NCBI GenBank assembly: GCA_026004035.1
Contig: BPII01000005.1
Location: 1-64,000, forward strand
DNA length: 64,000 nt
DNA from: Candidatus Sericytochromatia bacterium
Lineage (GTDB): Bacteria; Cyanobacteriota; Sericytochromatia; UBA7694; JACMQJ01
Direction of reading: 5' to 3'
Numbering within the stretch: position 1 is the stretch's first letter; the number at the start of each line of letters is the position of its first letter. Of the stretch, positions 9,710 through 20,390 are shown piece after piece. A program made the translations under genes and the position numbers. Under the pieces are notes generated by a model. That model was not told the DNA's origin. It saw only the letters and a list, made by a program, of their open reading frames with translations, and did not search any database.

Positions 9710-11287
9710 TTAGTAGTTATAATTATAATCTCTATTTTCATAATAATAGCTAGGTGTTCCATAATTACTATATCCACTACTTCTTCCAGAGTTGTTAAAA
9801 TAGTTAGGACGACTTATATCATATTGATGATGCATTATAAAGCCCCTTTCACCAACAACTATTCCATTACCATTTGGTAGGATATCTATACCATAAAAAG
9901 AAGTACCCACTGTGTTTGCTTGATATTGAGTATCAACTTTTAAATTTTTACCATCAGAAGCTAAAAATACTCCAGGTATTTCATTAACAGCATTACCTAT
10001 TATTTGATTTGGTAGAACATTACTACCTAATACCCATCCTTTACCAGCGGAAATCATACCTACATTTCTTAATGGAACTTGATCCAAATTTGCAGTTGAT
10101 TTATCAAAAGTTCCTCTTACCCATATATCTTTTACTTGATCAAAATAGAACATAAATCCTCTTTTTCCTCTTAAGGAAGATAAAATAGGTGTATATTCAC
10201 CAACAGCCCAACCTTGACTACTATTTAACATTTTTATAGCTTTAACTTCATAAGTTCCATCCCAAGGTTTTACATTATCTAATACACTGCTAAGTAATGT
10301 TGTATTATTAAACCTTGCTCTAGTCCATTTACTACCATCAAACTTAAATATTGAAGGTGGGCCTAAAACTCTTGATTTTCCACCTACCCAAACTTCGTTT
10401 GGACCTAAAGCACAAACTGTATTTAATTCTTTATCTATCTTACTATCTATAGGTTGCCATGAACCTCCTGTATATCTTAATATAAGAGCTTCTCCTTTAT
10501 CTTTACTTCCAACTATCCATCCATCATTAGTACTTACCATATCTATTGCTCTTAATTCACCACCAACAGTCATAGGAAATCTTTCCCAAGAACCATTGTT
10601 ATATCTTATTATAGTACTACCACCAACAGCCCAAGCTTGTCCGTCAGGAGTAACATCAACAGAAAGTAAGTCTTCAGAAACATTAGCATTTCTACTTTCA
10701 TCTATCCAATTACCATTTATATAATGTAATATTGTTCCTCCTTGTCCAACAGCCCAAGCTTCCATGTCATTTACCATTTTTACAGAATATAAATCTTTAT
10801 TTGTAGGACTTATAACTTGTGCCCATATATTCATTGCAGCTGATATATTTACCACAATTGATGTGGAAACTCCACCAATTGTTGCTATCACCTTTGTTTG
10901 TCCTTCTCTTAATGGAGTTAAAACACCTCTTAAATTTATACTAGCAACTTCAGTATTTGAAACTGACCAATTAACAGCATTATAGTTTTTTAGAACTTTA
11001 TTATTATCTAATTTTATATCAACAAAAAATTGTTTAACTTGACCAACAGGTAATGTTACAATATTTGTTTCTTTTTCTTTATCAGACAAACCAGATATTT
11101 TCATATCTACAGGTTTAGTTCCTTCTGGTAAATTTGGTGTAAAATCATTTGTTGGTAAATTATAAGTAGGTGAGCTAAACTCCCTTATAGGCATTTGAGG
11201 TGAAACATTACCATTTACCCTTCCACAACTTGTAGCAAATAAAGTAATTAAAGCTAAACTTAAAATATTATATATTTTTCTATTCAT
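9710..11287 (-). CDS. Lipoprotein with Big2-like domain and Ycf48-like propeller repeats
   Basis: In this 525-residue protein a signal peptide ends in FATSC, with Cys21 as the probable lipidation site. Residues about 60-150 form a bacterial Ig-like (Big2) domain, with SVSNTEVASINLRGVLTPL followed by a GVSTSIVV strand. Residues about 150-490 carry repeats of the type WAVGQGGTILHYINGNW, with MVSTNDGWIVG and MLNSSQGWAVGE, as in Ycf48/BNR-like beta-propellers. The tail is Asn/Tyr/Ser-rich. It probably sits on the outer face of a membrane as a binding or assembly scaffold; the ligand is unknown. A gaggaa ribosome-binding site precedes the ATG. It is monocistronic. Confidence 0.8.
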   Translation of the reverse strand: MNRKIYNILSLALITLFATSCGRVNGNVSPQMPIREFSSPTYNLPTNDFTPNLPEGTKPVDMKISGLSDKEKETNIVTLPVGQVKQFFVDIKLDNNKVLKNYNAVNWSVSNTEVASINLRGVLTPLREGQTKVIATIGGVSTSIVVNISAAMNIWAQVISPTNKDLYSVKMVNDMEAWAVGQGGTILHYINGNWIDESRNANVSEDLLSVDVTPDGQAWAVGGSTIIRYNNGSWERFPMTVGGELRAIDMVSTNDGWIVGSKDKGEALILRYTGGSWQPIDSKIDKELNTVCALGPNEVWVGGKSRVLGPPSIFKFDGSKWTRARFNNTTLLSSVLDNVKPWDGTYEVKAIKMLNSSQGWAVGEYTPILSSLRGKRGFMFYFDQVKDIWVRGTFDKSTANLDQVPLRNVGMISAGKGWVLGSNVLPNQIIGNAVNEIPGVFLASDGKNLKVDTQYQANTVGTSFYGIDILPNGNGIVVGERGFIMHHQYDISRPNYFNNSGRSSGYSNYGTPSYYYENRDYNYNY

Positions 11288-11395
11288 TATAAATATTCCT
11301 CTACTCTACTACCTAAAGTTATAGGATATATTAATTTATAACTTGTTATTTAAATAATAAATTTAAATGAAAATTAAATATAAAATAATCTATTC

Positions 11396-14300
11396 TTAAA
11401 TAGGAAAATATAAATGAAAAGTAGCACCTTTATTTTTACCTTCACTTTCAACAGCAATTTTTCCATTCATTTCTGTCATTGCATTAGCACATGTATGAAG
11501 TCCAAAACCATGTCCATTTTTTTTTGTAGTAAAACCATGAGTAAATATTTTATTTAAATTTTCTTTATCTATACCTATACCATTATCTGTAAAACTTAAT
11601 ACAACATAATTATCTTTAACAATAGTTCTAATTTCTATTATTTTCTCTTTTGTATCTACTAAGGCATCTCTAGCATTTTTTATTAAATTAAATAAAATAC
11701 TTAATACTTTTGACTTTTGTATATTTATTTTTGGAGTTTTGGAATATTTCTTTATTACATTGATATTTTCTTTTGTCAATGTTTCATAGTGCATTGATAA
11801 TACATCTTCTATAATATTTTCAATATATACTGATTCTATCATAAAATCTTTCTTAGCATAACTCTGTTGAGTGTTTATTATATTTTTTATTAAAAATATT
11901 TTTTCTGATAATAATTTTATTTCTTTTTTTAAATCTTCATTTTCTTTTAATAATGAATCACCTATTTTCAGATAATATTCTAGAAGTTTTCTTCCTTTCT
12001 CATTATTTAATATAAAATTTTCTAAATTATTAATATTTTCTCTTAATAAATTATTAGCTTTTATTAGACCATTAATTTTTGAATTAGATATTATATCATT
12101 TATTATCTGATTTGATACATTTATACTATTTAAAACATTGCCAATATTGTGCAATAAACCTGTAGTTATTTCAGCTATTCCAGACGTGTAAGCATTTTCT
12201 ATAAGTTTTCTTTGTGTTAATTTTAACTCTTTTGTTCTTCTATTCACAGTTTCTTCAAGTATGGTTTTATTTTCTTCTAATTTAATATTTAAGTTTCTCA
12301 TGTCATTATAAAGTTTTGCATTTTCTAAAGATATTGCTAATTGAGAAGAAACTAGTTTTAATAACTTAACTCTATTATATGTAAATGCTCCTAAAGTTAA
12401 ATTATTTTCTAAATAAAGAATTCCTAGAAGTTCTTGTTGTTTTAAAATAGGAATACAAATTATTGATTTAGGTTTATTTTCTAATATATATTTATCAGAA
12501 AGAAATATTACATCATTATATGCATCATCAATAATAATTTCTTTATTTGTTCTTTGAACGTAATTAACTACTGATTTAGCTAAATAATCAAACTCATTTA
12601 AATCAATACCTTCAAAAATAGTTGCTTCCCTACTATTTATTGTGTATTCAGATATAACAACAAATTTACTATTTTGATTTAAAATTAAATATCCTTTTTG
12701 TGCTCCTGCATTTTCTATAACTATTTTCATATATTTGGAAATTAATTTATCTAAGAAAACTTCTTCAGATAAAGCTTGATAGGCTTTCATTATTGTGTTT
12801 AAATCAAGTTCTATATCTTCATTTATTTGTAAATTTCCTGTATTCGATGTTGACCTATAATTAATATGATATAAATAATAAGAATATTTTTTTTCAATAT
12901 CTAAAACTTTACTTTTAGCACCCAGAAAGTTAAAATCATTATAAGAGTTAGATATATATTCTCTTGCTTCTTGATTTTTACCTTGATATATCATAAATTT
13001 TGCTACTAGTTCATTGGCTATTGCTTTTATGTTAATATAATTATATTTATCTGCTAATTCTATAGATTTTTTATATAATGCAAGTGCTCCTTCATTATCT
13101 TTTTTTATTCTTTTTAATTCAGCATCAACAAGATAATATTTTGCTAAAAAGTTACTTACACATTTTTCTGAAAATTGTTTTAATTGTTTCTGATTATTTT
13201 TAATAATTTTTAAATATCTTTTAAAAATAATATTTGGTGATTTGGAAAATTTAGCTATTAGTATTAACGAATAATAAAAAAGAAATTCAGCTATCAAAAT
13301 ATTTCCTAGTAAAAAATCTTTATTTTTTTCAAATTCTTCAGCATGTTCTAATGCTTTATCATAGTTTCCTAATAAGAAAAATATTAACATTTTAATAAAG
13401 TGTGCTATTGCTATTGTAGTATAATTTTTTTTCTTTTTTAAATCTTTGAAAAAAAGCTCTTCATTAAAATTATCGTCACTTAAGGATACAAAATTATATG
13501 TCATTCCTTTTAAATTGAGTATTAATTGTTTTGTAAGTGTAAATATATCTATTGAATCAGGATTATTTATTTTGTATATTTTTTCAGAATATATTTCTAT
13601 TTTATTGTATATATCGTCAATATTGTTACCAATTAGAAATAAATATAATAGAATATAGTTTATTGAGTATGAATAATATATTGGATCAGAATTATCAACA
13701 TTAAATTTTGAGTTTATAGATAGAATATCTATACTTGATTTTAAATGATTTCTCCATGGATTTATTAGACAAGCATATATAAAATTAAGTCTCATTTTCA
13801 TGACATTATTTTCAAATGTTTCTCCTAATTTTCTAGCTTCATGGATTATTTCAGAATTATTTATATTTTTACTATCTAATAAAACAGCTAAACTTATAAA
13901 AGAAAAGCTTGAATAATAATTACTACCATTTTTTAAAACACTTTTGAACATTTTTAAAATAGCTAAAAACATTAATTGTCTATCATGCATATAAGAAGCT
14001 GTTATTAGTGCTGAATATAAACTAAGTTTTAGAATATATTTGAAGTCATTGTTTATATTTTTTTCAAAGTCTAGAAAATTTATTTTTTGAATTTTTCTTT
14101 TTATAAAGAAATAGTATAAATAGGTTTCTAAATTTTTTATTCCAAATGATATATTTGTTCCTAAAAATCTAAGTCCATTAATAGAGTATTCAATAGAAGT
14201 TTTTAATTTATTCATTGATAGATATAAAAAAGCTAGTTTTTCACATAAAATAGCTTTATCTAAATTATTATTTGTTTTTTTATATACTTTTAATAAAAGT

Positions 14301-16627
14301 TTCTCTGATTTTTCAAAATTTGATAGAAAATAATGACAATGGGCTAACTCTGTATATAATGAAAATAATATATTATAATCTTTTACCCAATCTTCTTTTT
14401 CAAATATCTTTAAAGACATAGAAAAATATTTTAGTGCTAATGAAAAAGCTAATGCTTTTTTTGCTTTTTGCCCTGACTTAAAATTTAGGATTGCAAAATT
14501 ATATTTTTCATTATAATCTTTTATTAATTCATAAGAAAGATTCAATTGATTAACTATTTCAAATAAATATATATCTAAATGTTCTTTTGAGACGTTATTT
14601 AAAAGTAATTTACCTATTTTATAATGTAATAGTTTTTTTTCTTGCTCTGAAAAGCTATTGTATATAATATCTTGTATTTTGTCATGTATAAATTTAAAGT
14701 AATTTTCAGATATTATAGTTATATTTTGTTTTATTGCCTCATAAATAATATTTTTGATTTCATTATTATTTTTATTAAAAATAAAAGAAAGTAAATCAAG
14801 ATTAAAATTATTTCCTATAAATGCAGCAGTTTTTAATATTTCAAAAGTTTCTTTATTTAAAGAATGTATTCTATTCATAACAATACTTATTAAATTTTCA
14901 GTTCCTTCTAGCTCGTTAATTTTATCTATGTCCCATGTCCATTGATTGTTTTTATCAAATTTTATAATTTGATTTTCACTTAAGCTATTAATAAAGTGTT
15001 GTATAAAAAAAGGATTTCCTCCTGTTTTATTAATTAAAACATTAGCAAGATTAGAAACTTTTTCTATTGGTAATGAAAAAATGTCAGATAGTATTTCACA
15101 TAAACTATATACATTTATAGGATTTAATTTTATTTCTCTTAAACTTAAATGAGCATTTTTAATTTCATTTATAAAATCTTTTACAGCTTCAGAAATTTCA
15201 TTTTCTCTATATGTGCAAATTAAAAATAAGTTTTTTATGTTATTTGTAAATATTAAAGTTTTTATAAAATTAAAAGTTGCTTGATCTATCCATTGTAAAT
15301 CATCAAATCTAATTGTTAAAAGGTTATTATCTTCTATAAATAAAAAAATAAATTTAATTAAAATATTATTCAAATTGTCATATATTTCCGTTTCTTCATT
15401 TTTTACAATAGATATAAAATTTTTACCTACGATTAACTTTATTTCAGGTATTAAATCTATTAGTATATTTAAACTTGAACCAAGTTTATTTATAAGATTA
15501 TATTTAAATTGATTTAATTTTTCATTACTTTCTGATAGTATTCTTTTTATTAATATTCTTATTCCATCTATAAATGATGAGTATGGTTTATTTTGCGTAA
15601 GATTGTCAAATTTTGAGTATATATAATATATATTTTGCTTTTTTATTTCTTCCGATACTTTATCAATTAAACTAGACTTTCCCATACCAGAATCACCTGA
15701 TACAAGAACTATTTCTAAATTACCTTTTTTAAATTTTTCTAATGATTTTGTAATTAGTAGTAATTCTTCATCCCTTCCATAAATTTTTTCAGGAAATTGT
15801 ATTTTTGGATTTATATCATATTTTGCTATTTCAAATTCTTCTATAAAACCTTTATTTTTAATAGATTCTAAAGATTTTTTTAGATCATATTCTATACCAT
15901 AACAATTTTTATATCTATCATTTGGATATTTACTCAATAGTTTATTTATTATTTTAGATAATGTTTTTGGTATATTGCTTGTAATATCAGGATTTTGTGC
16001 TATATGGTAGTGTATTAATTCCATTTGGTCATTAGAGTAAAAAGGCAATTTACCTGTAATCATTTCATAAAAAATTATTCCTAATGAATAAAAATCAGAC
16101 TTATAATCAATAGGATAATTAAACCTTCCTGTTTGTTCAGGTGATACATATTTTAAATCAATGGAACTTATTGTTATAGATAAATCATTTACATTTGTTT
16201 TATTAGAATTTTCTAATCCAAATACTTTAATATCTTTATTGTTATTTATAAGAATATTGTATGGATTTAGATTATAATGAGCTATATTATTTTTATGTAA
16301 ATCAGATATTGCATTTACTATTTTTATAGATATTATCAAAAAATCTTCTAAAGCTATATTATTTTTATTTATATATTCTTTTAGAGTAATTCCATTAAAA
16401 TCTTGAAATAACAAGTAATTTTTATTTAAAAATACTGGTTTTAGAAAAAAATCTGAGTTTATTGATTTCAATATTAAATTTTCATTTTCTAATTTATAAA
16501 ATTTTTTTTCATCTTTTATTGTTTTTAAAATAAAATATCTATTTTTGCTATTATCATATAATCTAATAACTGAAAAATAGTTGTTATCAAATAACTTATA
16601 TACTATTTCATAATCTAAAATTTTCAT
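11396..16627 (-). CDS. Giant hybrid sensor: Ser/Thr kinase-like, AAA, TPR-like, GAF, histidine kinase
   Basis: This 1743-residue cytoplasmic protein starts with a protein-kinase fold (1-260) that has Lys35 and YVSPEQTGR (160-168). Next comes an AAA/STAND ATPase with Walker A GDSGMGKS (311-318), then a long helical TPR-like region (about 700-1250). A GAF domain follows (about 1290-1440), then a coiled coil and a histidine kinase. The probable phosphoacceptor is His1493 (GLLHNIGNVLNSI), with N-box NLIKNARDA (from 1647), DNGIGID and GHGFGLHT. The catalytic Asp of the N-terminal kinase is Asn119 and DFG reads VFG (135-137), so that domain is probably a pseudokinase. Related giants occur in Cyanobacteria and Leptospira. 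No response regulator is adjacent. Confidence 0.9.
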   Translation of the reverse strand: MKILDYEIVYKLFDNNYFSVIRLYDNSKNRYFILKTIKDEKKFYKLENENLILKSINSDFFLKPVFLNKNYLLFQDFNGITLKEYINKNNIALEDFLIISIKIVNAISDLHKNNIAHYNLNPYNILINNNKDIKVFGLENSNKTNVNDLSITISSIDLKYVSPEQTGRFNYPIDYKSDFYSLGIIFYEMITGKLPFYSNDQMELIHYHIAQNPDITSNIPKTLSKIINKLLSKYPNDRYKNCYGIEYDLKKSLESIKNKGFIEEFEIAKYDINPKIQFPEKIYGRDEELLLITKSLEKFKKGNLEIVLVSGDSGMGKSSLIDKVSEEIKKQNIYYIYSKFDNLTQNKPYSSFIDGIRILIKRILSESNEKLNQFKYNLINKLGSSLNILIDLIPEIKLIVGKNFISIVKNEETEIYDNLNNILIKFIFLFIEDNNLLTIRFDDLQWIDQATFNFIKTLIFTNNIKNLFLICTYRENEISEAVKDFINEIKNAHLSLREIKLNPINVYSLCEILSDIFSLPIEKVSNLANVLINKTGGNPFFIQHFINSLSENQIIKFDKNNQWTWDIDKINELEGTENLISIVMNRIHSLNKETFEILKTAAFIGNNFNLDLLSFIFNKNNNEIKNIIYEAIKQNITIISENYFKFIHDKIQDIIYNSFSEQEKKLLHYKIGKLLLNNVSKEHLDIYLFEIVNQLNLSYELIKDYNEKYNFAILNFKSGQKAKKALAFSLALKYFSMSLKIFEKEDWVKDYNILFSLYTELAHCHYFLSNFEKSEKLLLKVYKKTNNNLDKAILCEKLAFLYLSMNKLKTSIEYSINGLRFLGTNISFGIKNLETYLYYFFIKRKIQKINFLDFEKNINNDFKYILKLSLYSALITASYMHDRQLMFLAILKMFKSVLKNGSNYYSSFSFISLAVLLDSKNINNSEIIHEARKLGETFENNVMKMRLNFIYACLINPWRNHLKSSIDILSINSKFNVDNSDPIYYSYSINYILLYLFLIGNNIDDIYNKIEIYSEKIYKINNPDSIDIFTLTKQLILNLKGMTYNFVSLSDDNFNEELFFKDLKKKKNYTTIAIAHFIKMLIFFLLGNYDKALEHAEEFEKNKDFLLGNILIAEFLFYYSLILIAKFSKSPNIIFKRYLKIIKNNQKQLKQFSEKCVSNFLAKYYLVDAELKRIKKDNEGALALYKKSIELADKYNYINIKAIANELVAKFMIYQGKNQEAREYISNSYNDFNFLGAKSKVLDIEKKYSYYLYHINYRSTSNTGNLQINEDIELDLNTIMKAYQALSEEVFLDKLISKYMKIVIENAGAQKGYLILNQNSKFVVISEYTINSREATIFEGIDLNEFDYLAKSVVNYVQRTNKEIIIDDAYNDVIFLSDKYILENKPKSIICIPILKQQELLGILYLENNLTLGAFTYNRVKLLKLVSSQLAISLENAKLYNDMRNLNIKLEENKTILEETVNRRTKELKLTQRKLIENAYTSGIAEITTGLLHNIGNVLNSINVSNQIINDIISNSKINGLIKANNLLRENINNLENFILNNEKGRKLLEYYLKIGDSLLKENEDLKKEIKLLSEKIFLIKNIINTQQSYAKKDFMIESVYIENIIEDVLSMHYETLTKENINVIKKYSKTPKINIQKSKVLSILFNLIKNARDALVDTKEKIIEIRTIVKDNYVVLSFTDNGIGIDKENLNKIFTHGFTTKKNGHGFGLHTCANAMTEMNGKIAVESEGKNKGATFHLYFPI

Positions 16628-16632
16628 AATAT

Positions 16633-16638
16633 ACTATA
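16633..16638 (-). promoter_or_regulatory. -10-like box of the giant sensor kinase
   Basis: On the minus strand TATAGT ends five bases before the ATG, with no Shine-Dalgarno between them. This is the same leaderless-type geometry seen for several other genes in the window. Confidence 0.45.
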
Positions 16639-16669
16639 ATAAACTAAAATTGGTTTGCATATTTTAAGT

Positions 16670-16810
16670 TTAACTTATGTTTTTCAAGTGAAAGTTTAAG
16701 GTAAGTAAAGTTATTGTTGCTATTTTTACATAATCTCTCTTATATTTTTGATTTATTTGAAGTTCTCTTAAGAAATTTATATCTTCAGAAGATAAATTTA
16801 TTTCTTTCAT
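16670..16810 (-). pseudogene. 46-residue remnant, possibly an IS630-type transposase N-terminus
   Basis: A short frame begins MKEINLSSEDINFLRELQ and continues KYKRDYVKIATITLLTL before a stop. The pattern of an acidic start, LRELQ and a basic helix ending in hydrophobic residues resembles the first helix-turn-helix of IS630/Tc1-type transposases. No catalytic domain follows. It lies next to a dispersed repeat, which fits mobile-element debris. The similarity is by eye and weak. Confidence 0.3.
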
Positions 16811-16863
16811 AATAGACTATTATAATGCTAAATTTCATTTATGTAAATATATTTACACTTTAA

Positions 16864-17165
16864 CAATGAAATTATAAATTTAGTGTAAAGTAGTATTCAT
16901 AATATTTGTAGAGCAATATTAAGTTGAAAAAATACAAAATGTTTTATTACTTTTTAAGTAATTTTATAGGTTATAATCTAATTCCTGGTAATTATTTCAT
17001 AAATAATAATAATCATTTTATTAATATTAACTTCTTATCAAGTAAAAAAATATTTTTATTTAGTTACTGACTTGGTTGTTAAGGTTATTTACCTAAAACA
17101 ATTTCTTTCTAATTCTTTTTAACCTTAACAAGGTTTTATAGTATTATTTTTATAAATTAGTGCAA
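16864..17165. repeat. Dispersed repeat family B, copy 1, with flanking shared segments
   Basis: The core (about 16921-17090) begins with aaaaaatacaaaatgtttta and includes agtaattttataggttataa. It recurs at about 50855-51026 in the same orientation and at 44022-44183 in reverse. The left flank (16864-16922) shares its aatgaaattataaatttagtg segment with 36855-36875. The right flank (17148-17165) is the reverse complement of 36813-36830. No coding sequence is seen. Together with the transposase-like remnant this fills the whole 16628-17211 gap. Confidence 0.7.
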
Positions 17166-17211
17166 AAGGTATATTATTTCAAAAGTACTTTGAAAAATAC
17201 TACTAACTATT

Positions 17212-17610
17212 TCAACTTAGTAAGTTATTTTGATAATATTCTATTTCACTTTTTAACCAAAAAGGAAATAATGGAATCTGTGCGAAACTTTCCTCTTCCC
17301 ATTGATTATTATCGTTTTTAAATTCTAATATCCATTTATATTCAATATTTGCTATCTTTATAACTTTTAATCTAATATTTTCAGAAAGAGAATAAGCAAG
17401 AAAATCTAAAGCATCATCTTCAGATAAAAAATTTCTGTGCCAACCTTTTAAATAAATAACAAAACCATTTTCTTTAGCATGAAAAATAATTGGTAAGGTT
17501 TTTTGTCCTTTTTGTATTATCTTTATACAATTATCTGTTTCATCAGAAATAATCAATTTATCTTTATATTTTCTTAAATTATCTTTTATTTTTATAATTG
17601 TTTTATTCAT
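17212..17610 (-). CDS. Hypothetical 132-residue protein downstream of TPR gene
   Basis: This acidic-basic soluble protein has no signal peptide and no motif I recognise. It has GFVIYLKGWHRNFLSEDDAL and ends with an aromatic segment (IPLFPFWLKSEIEYY). The start overlaps the stop of the TPR gene (ATGA), so the pair is translationally coupled. It may act with the TPR protein; the function is unknown. Confidence 0.65.
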   Translation of the reverse strand: MNKTIIKIKDNLRKYKDKLIISDETDNCIKIIQKGQKTLPIIFHAKENGFVIYLKGWHRNFLSEDDALDFLAYSLSENIRLKVIKIANIEYKWILEFKNDNNQWEEESFAQIPLFPFWLKSEIEYYQNNLLS

Positions 17611-18770
17611 AATTTTGACTCTAAATTAAATTTATTTGAAAATAACTCAATAGACTTTTTATAATAATTAACAGCTTCTTTATAATTTGATAGTTCTACA
17701 TAGACGTTTGCAATATTATTGTATAAATACGGATTATCTGGAGCTAATTTAATAGCTTTTTTAAAAGTTTGAATAGATTTATCTTTCCTTCCAATTATAT
17801 TATATATTTTTCCAAGACTATCAAAAGCATTTTCATTTTTAGGATTTATTTTTAATAGTTTTTTATAACATTCTATAGCGTTATCATAATCTTTGATGTT
17901 TTTATAACATTCAGCTAGTTTAAATAAAACTGATTCATTATTATTACTATTATTATTAATATCTAAATATTTTTTATAATTACTTATTGCATTTTTAAAC
18001 TCTGATTTCTCTTTATATATATCCGCTAAGTTTAAGTATGGTAAATCAAAATATGGTTTAACTTTTATAGATTTTTTAAAATATTCAATAGCTTTTACAT
18101 AATCTTTTAAAAAGTCTTTATATATAATACCAATACCATTATAAGGATACTCAAACCTTGGGTTTATTTCAATAGCTTTTTTATAATATTGAACAGCTGT
18201 ATCATAATCACCTAGTAAAGTATAAACATTTCCAAGACCATTATAAGGGTACTCATCTTTTGGATTTATTAATATCATTTTTCTATATGATTCAATAGCT
18301 TTATCATATTCTTTCATGTCTGTATATATTATTCCTAATGTATTATAAATAGTATCATCTCTTGGATTTAATCTTGCACTCATATTACAATATTCAATAG
18401 CTTTATCATATTCTTTTTTTTCATAATAAACTAAAGCTAAATTATGATAAGCATTACTATAATTCCTATTTATGTGTATAGCTGTTTCATAAAATAAGAT
18501 AGCTTTATCATAGTCTTTTATTTCACTATAAAAATCTCCATAACTTTTATAAAAAATATCAATTCTATTTGTTGTTATAGAAATTGATTCAGCTATTTTA
18601 TTTACTTCAGCTTGTTTTTCTTTTTCACCTATTATTCCTAAAGATTCAGATAATCCAGCTAATGACTTAAAAGTTTCATTTTTTCTATCAATTGCTTTTT
18701 GAAAAGCTTTAGCTGCTTTATCATATTTTTTAGCTTTAAAAAGATTCAAAGCATTTTGATAATATTCCAT
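17607..18770 (-). CDS. Tetratricopeptide repeat protein
   Basis: This 387-residue protein is built almost entirely of about ten 34-residue TPR units, each with the consensus Y-x-x-A-I-x-x-Y-x-K-x-x-x-x-x-P, for example YDKAIEYCNMSARLNPRDD and YDNAIECYKKLLKINPKNE. There is no signal peptide or other domain. TPR stacks bind partner proteins. On the minus strand TATAAT lies nine bases before the ATG without a ribosome-binding site, again suggesting a near-leaderless mRNA. It is the first gene of a two-gene operon. Confidence 0.9.
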   Translation of the reverse strand: MEYYQNALNLFKAKKYDKAAKAFQKAIDRKNETFKSLAGLSESLGIIGEKEKQAEVNKIAESISITTNRIDIFYKSYGDFYSEIKDYDKAILFYETAIHINRNYSNAYHNLALVYYEKKEYDKAIEYCNMSARLNPRDDTIYNTLGIIYTDMKEYDKAIESYRKMILINPKDEYPYNGLGNVYTLLGDYDTAVQYYKKAIEINPRFEYPYNGIGIIYKDFLKDYVKAIEYFKKSIKVKPYFDLPYLNLADIYKEKSEFKNAISNYKKYLDINNNSNNNESVLFKLAECYKNIKDYDNAIECYKKLLKINPKNENAFDSLGKIYNIIGRKDKSIQTFKKAIKLAPDNPYLYNNIANVYVELSNYKEAVNYYKKSIELFSNKFNLESKL

Positions 18771-18881
18771 ATTAATTCTATTATATAAAAAAATTGAAAA
18801 TAATTATAATTAAATTATATATAAACAAAAATATAAAAAATAAAATTTTCATATAATTTTTTATGCAAATTACTATAACTA

Positions 18882-20390
18882 TTAAAATTTTAATAATCTA
18901 ACATTAGCATTAATATTTGGTTCAAATATACTTGCAATAATACTAAAAGAATAATAATCCGTATTGTATTTACTAAATAAATACATGTAAGGTTTATTTT
19001 CATAAATACTATATTCAAATAAAATTGCTAGTTCTATGTTATCTATAATCCACCAATTTAAAATTAATCCTAAAAATTGATTAGCAAGTGTATTTTCAAA
19101 AGATAAAGGACTTTTACCATTTACTAATCTTTGTCTATATCTTAATGTATATTCAAAATTCTTAAATATTTCGTGTGTAAATTGAATTTGATAGTTTAGG
19201 CCATATTGAATTGAATTTAAAATATAATTTGAAGCAAATAATTGAGATAGTAATAAAAAATATTTGTTATTTGATATATTAATTCTTGGTGATAATAAAT
19301 CTACAGATCCTCTTATTCTACTAAATTGTTCTTTATTATTTACAATAAAATGAGACATTGCTAAATCATATCTATAACTAATATTTGTAATTTTTTCTTT
19401 TCTGTATATTGAATTAATAGAAATATCAGGTAACCTACTTATTATATTATTACCGATATTTTGATTTATATTAAAACCAAAATTAATAGCTAAATCGTCA
19501 AAATCTCTTATAATATTTAAAGCTGTTGTAAATAAAGAACTCTTGATAAATCTATTATTTTGTTGATAATTACCCGAAAATTGAAGTAAAGTTCCTTTGT
19601 TATCAGTAAAATCATGATATATATCAATATCAAGTTGAGATAATAAGCTATATTCAGTAGTTATAAAGCCATTGCTGTAATCATTACTAAAATATGGTAC
19701 TGTAATACTTGCCCATGGTCCCCTTATACTATCAGAACCAATTCTTGAAAAAAAAGAACCAATTTCAAAAAAACCTCTTATTCTTCTTTGATTTATATAG
19801 TTTCTTGGTAAATTAGGATTTCTTACAAATGTAGAAATTTGAGGTATAGAAATAGGTAATATTTTGTCAAAATCAAATGCACTAAAGTTAATTCCGTTTA
19901 TTTGTAAGAAAAAAAATTTTCCTTTATAGATAGGTAAAACCTTTAAATTTTCAAGTATAATCTTATACTTAAGAAAAAATAATTTATCATCATTATCTTC
20001 AAATTTTAGTTGCTTTATATCTATAAAATCATTATTTACAAATATTTCTTTAGATTTAAATTCAATTATATTATTTATTTTAACTTCATTGTCTTTTATC
20101 AATAAAGATTTACTCTTTAAATCAATTTCTATTTCATTACATAATACTTCAATATCATTATAAATTCCTCTAATATTTCCTTTTGCATATATATAGTCAT
20201 TATTTTTGTCAAAAATTATTTTATCAGCTTCTAATGTAAAATCTTCATAAATAAGAACAACATTATTTTCAAAATAACTTATATTTTGCTCTAAATTCAA
20301 TTTATTTGAATATATATTGAATTTATTATTTTCAGCACTAGAATTTTGTATTAAAAGTAATAAAAAGAATATTATTAATAAAGTTTTCAT
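18882..20390 (-). CDS. OstA/LptD-like outer-membrane protein
   Basis: In this 502-residue protein a signal peptide (MKTLLIIFFLLLLIQNSSAE) is followed by an OstA/LptA-like beta-jellyroll (about 25-135). That region has EADKIIFDKNNDYIYAKGNI and later EVLCNEIEIDLKSKSLL. A long C-terminal region of alternating hydrophobic strands ends in an aromatic residue, typical of outer-membrane barrels. This is the LptD organisation, at the short end of the family range. LptD inserts lipopolysaccharide into the outer leaflet. The start overlaps the preceding gene's stop (TAATG). The paired cysteines of proteobacterial LptD are not obvious. Confidence 0.75.
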   Translation of the reverse strand: MKTLLIIFFLLLLIQNSSAENNKFNIYSNKLNLEQNISYFENNVVLIYEDFTLEADKIIFDKNNDYIYAKGNIRGIYNDIEVLCNEIEIDLKSKSLLIKDNEVKINNIIEFKSKEIFVNNDFIDIKQLKFEDNDDKLFFLKYKIILENLKVLPIYKGKFFFLQINGINFSAFDFDKILPISIPQISTFVRNPNLPRNYINQRRIRGFFEIGSFFSRIGSDSIRGPWASITVPYFSNDYSNGFITTEYSLLSQLDIDIYHDFTDNKGTLLQFSGNYQQNNRFIKSSLFTTALNIIRDFDDLAINFGFNINQNIGNNIISRLPDISINSIYRKEKITNISYRYDLAMSHFIVNNKEQFSRIRGSVDLLSPRINISNNKYFLLLSQLFASNYILNSIQYGLNYQIQFTHEIFKNFEYTLRYRQRLVNGKSPLSFENTLANQFLGLILNWWIIDNIELAILFEYSIYENKPYMYLFSKYNTDYYSFSIIASIFEPNINANVRLLKF

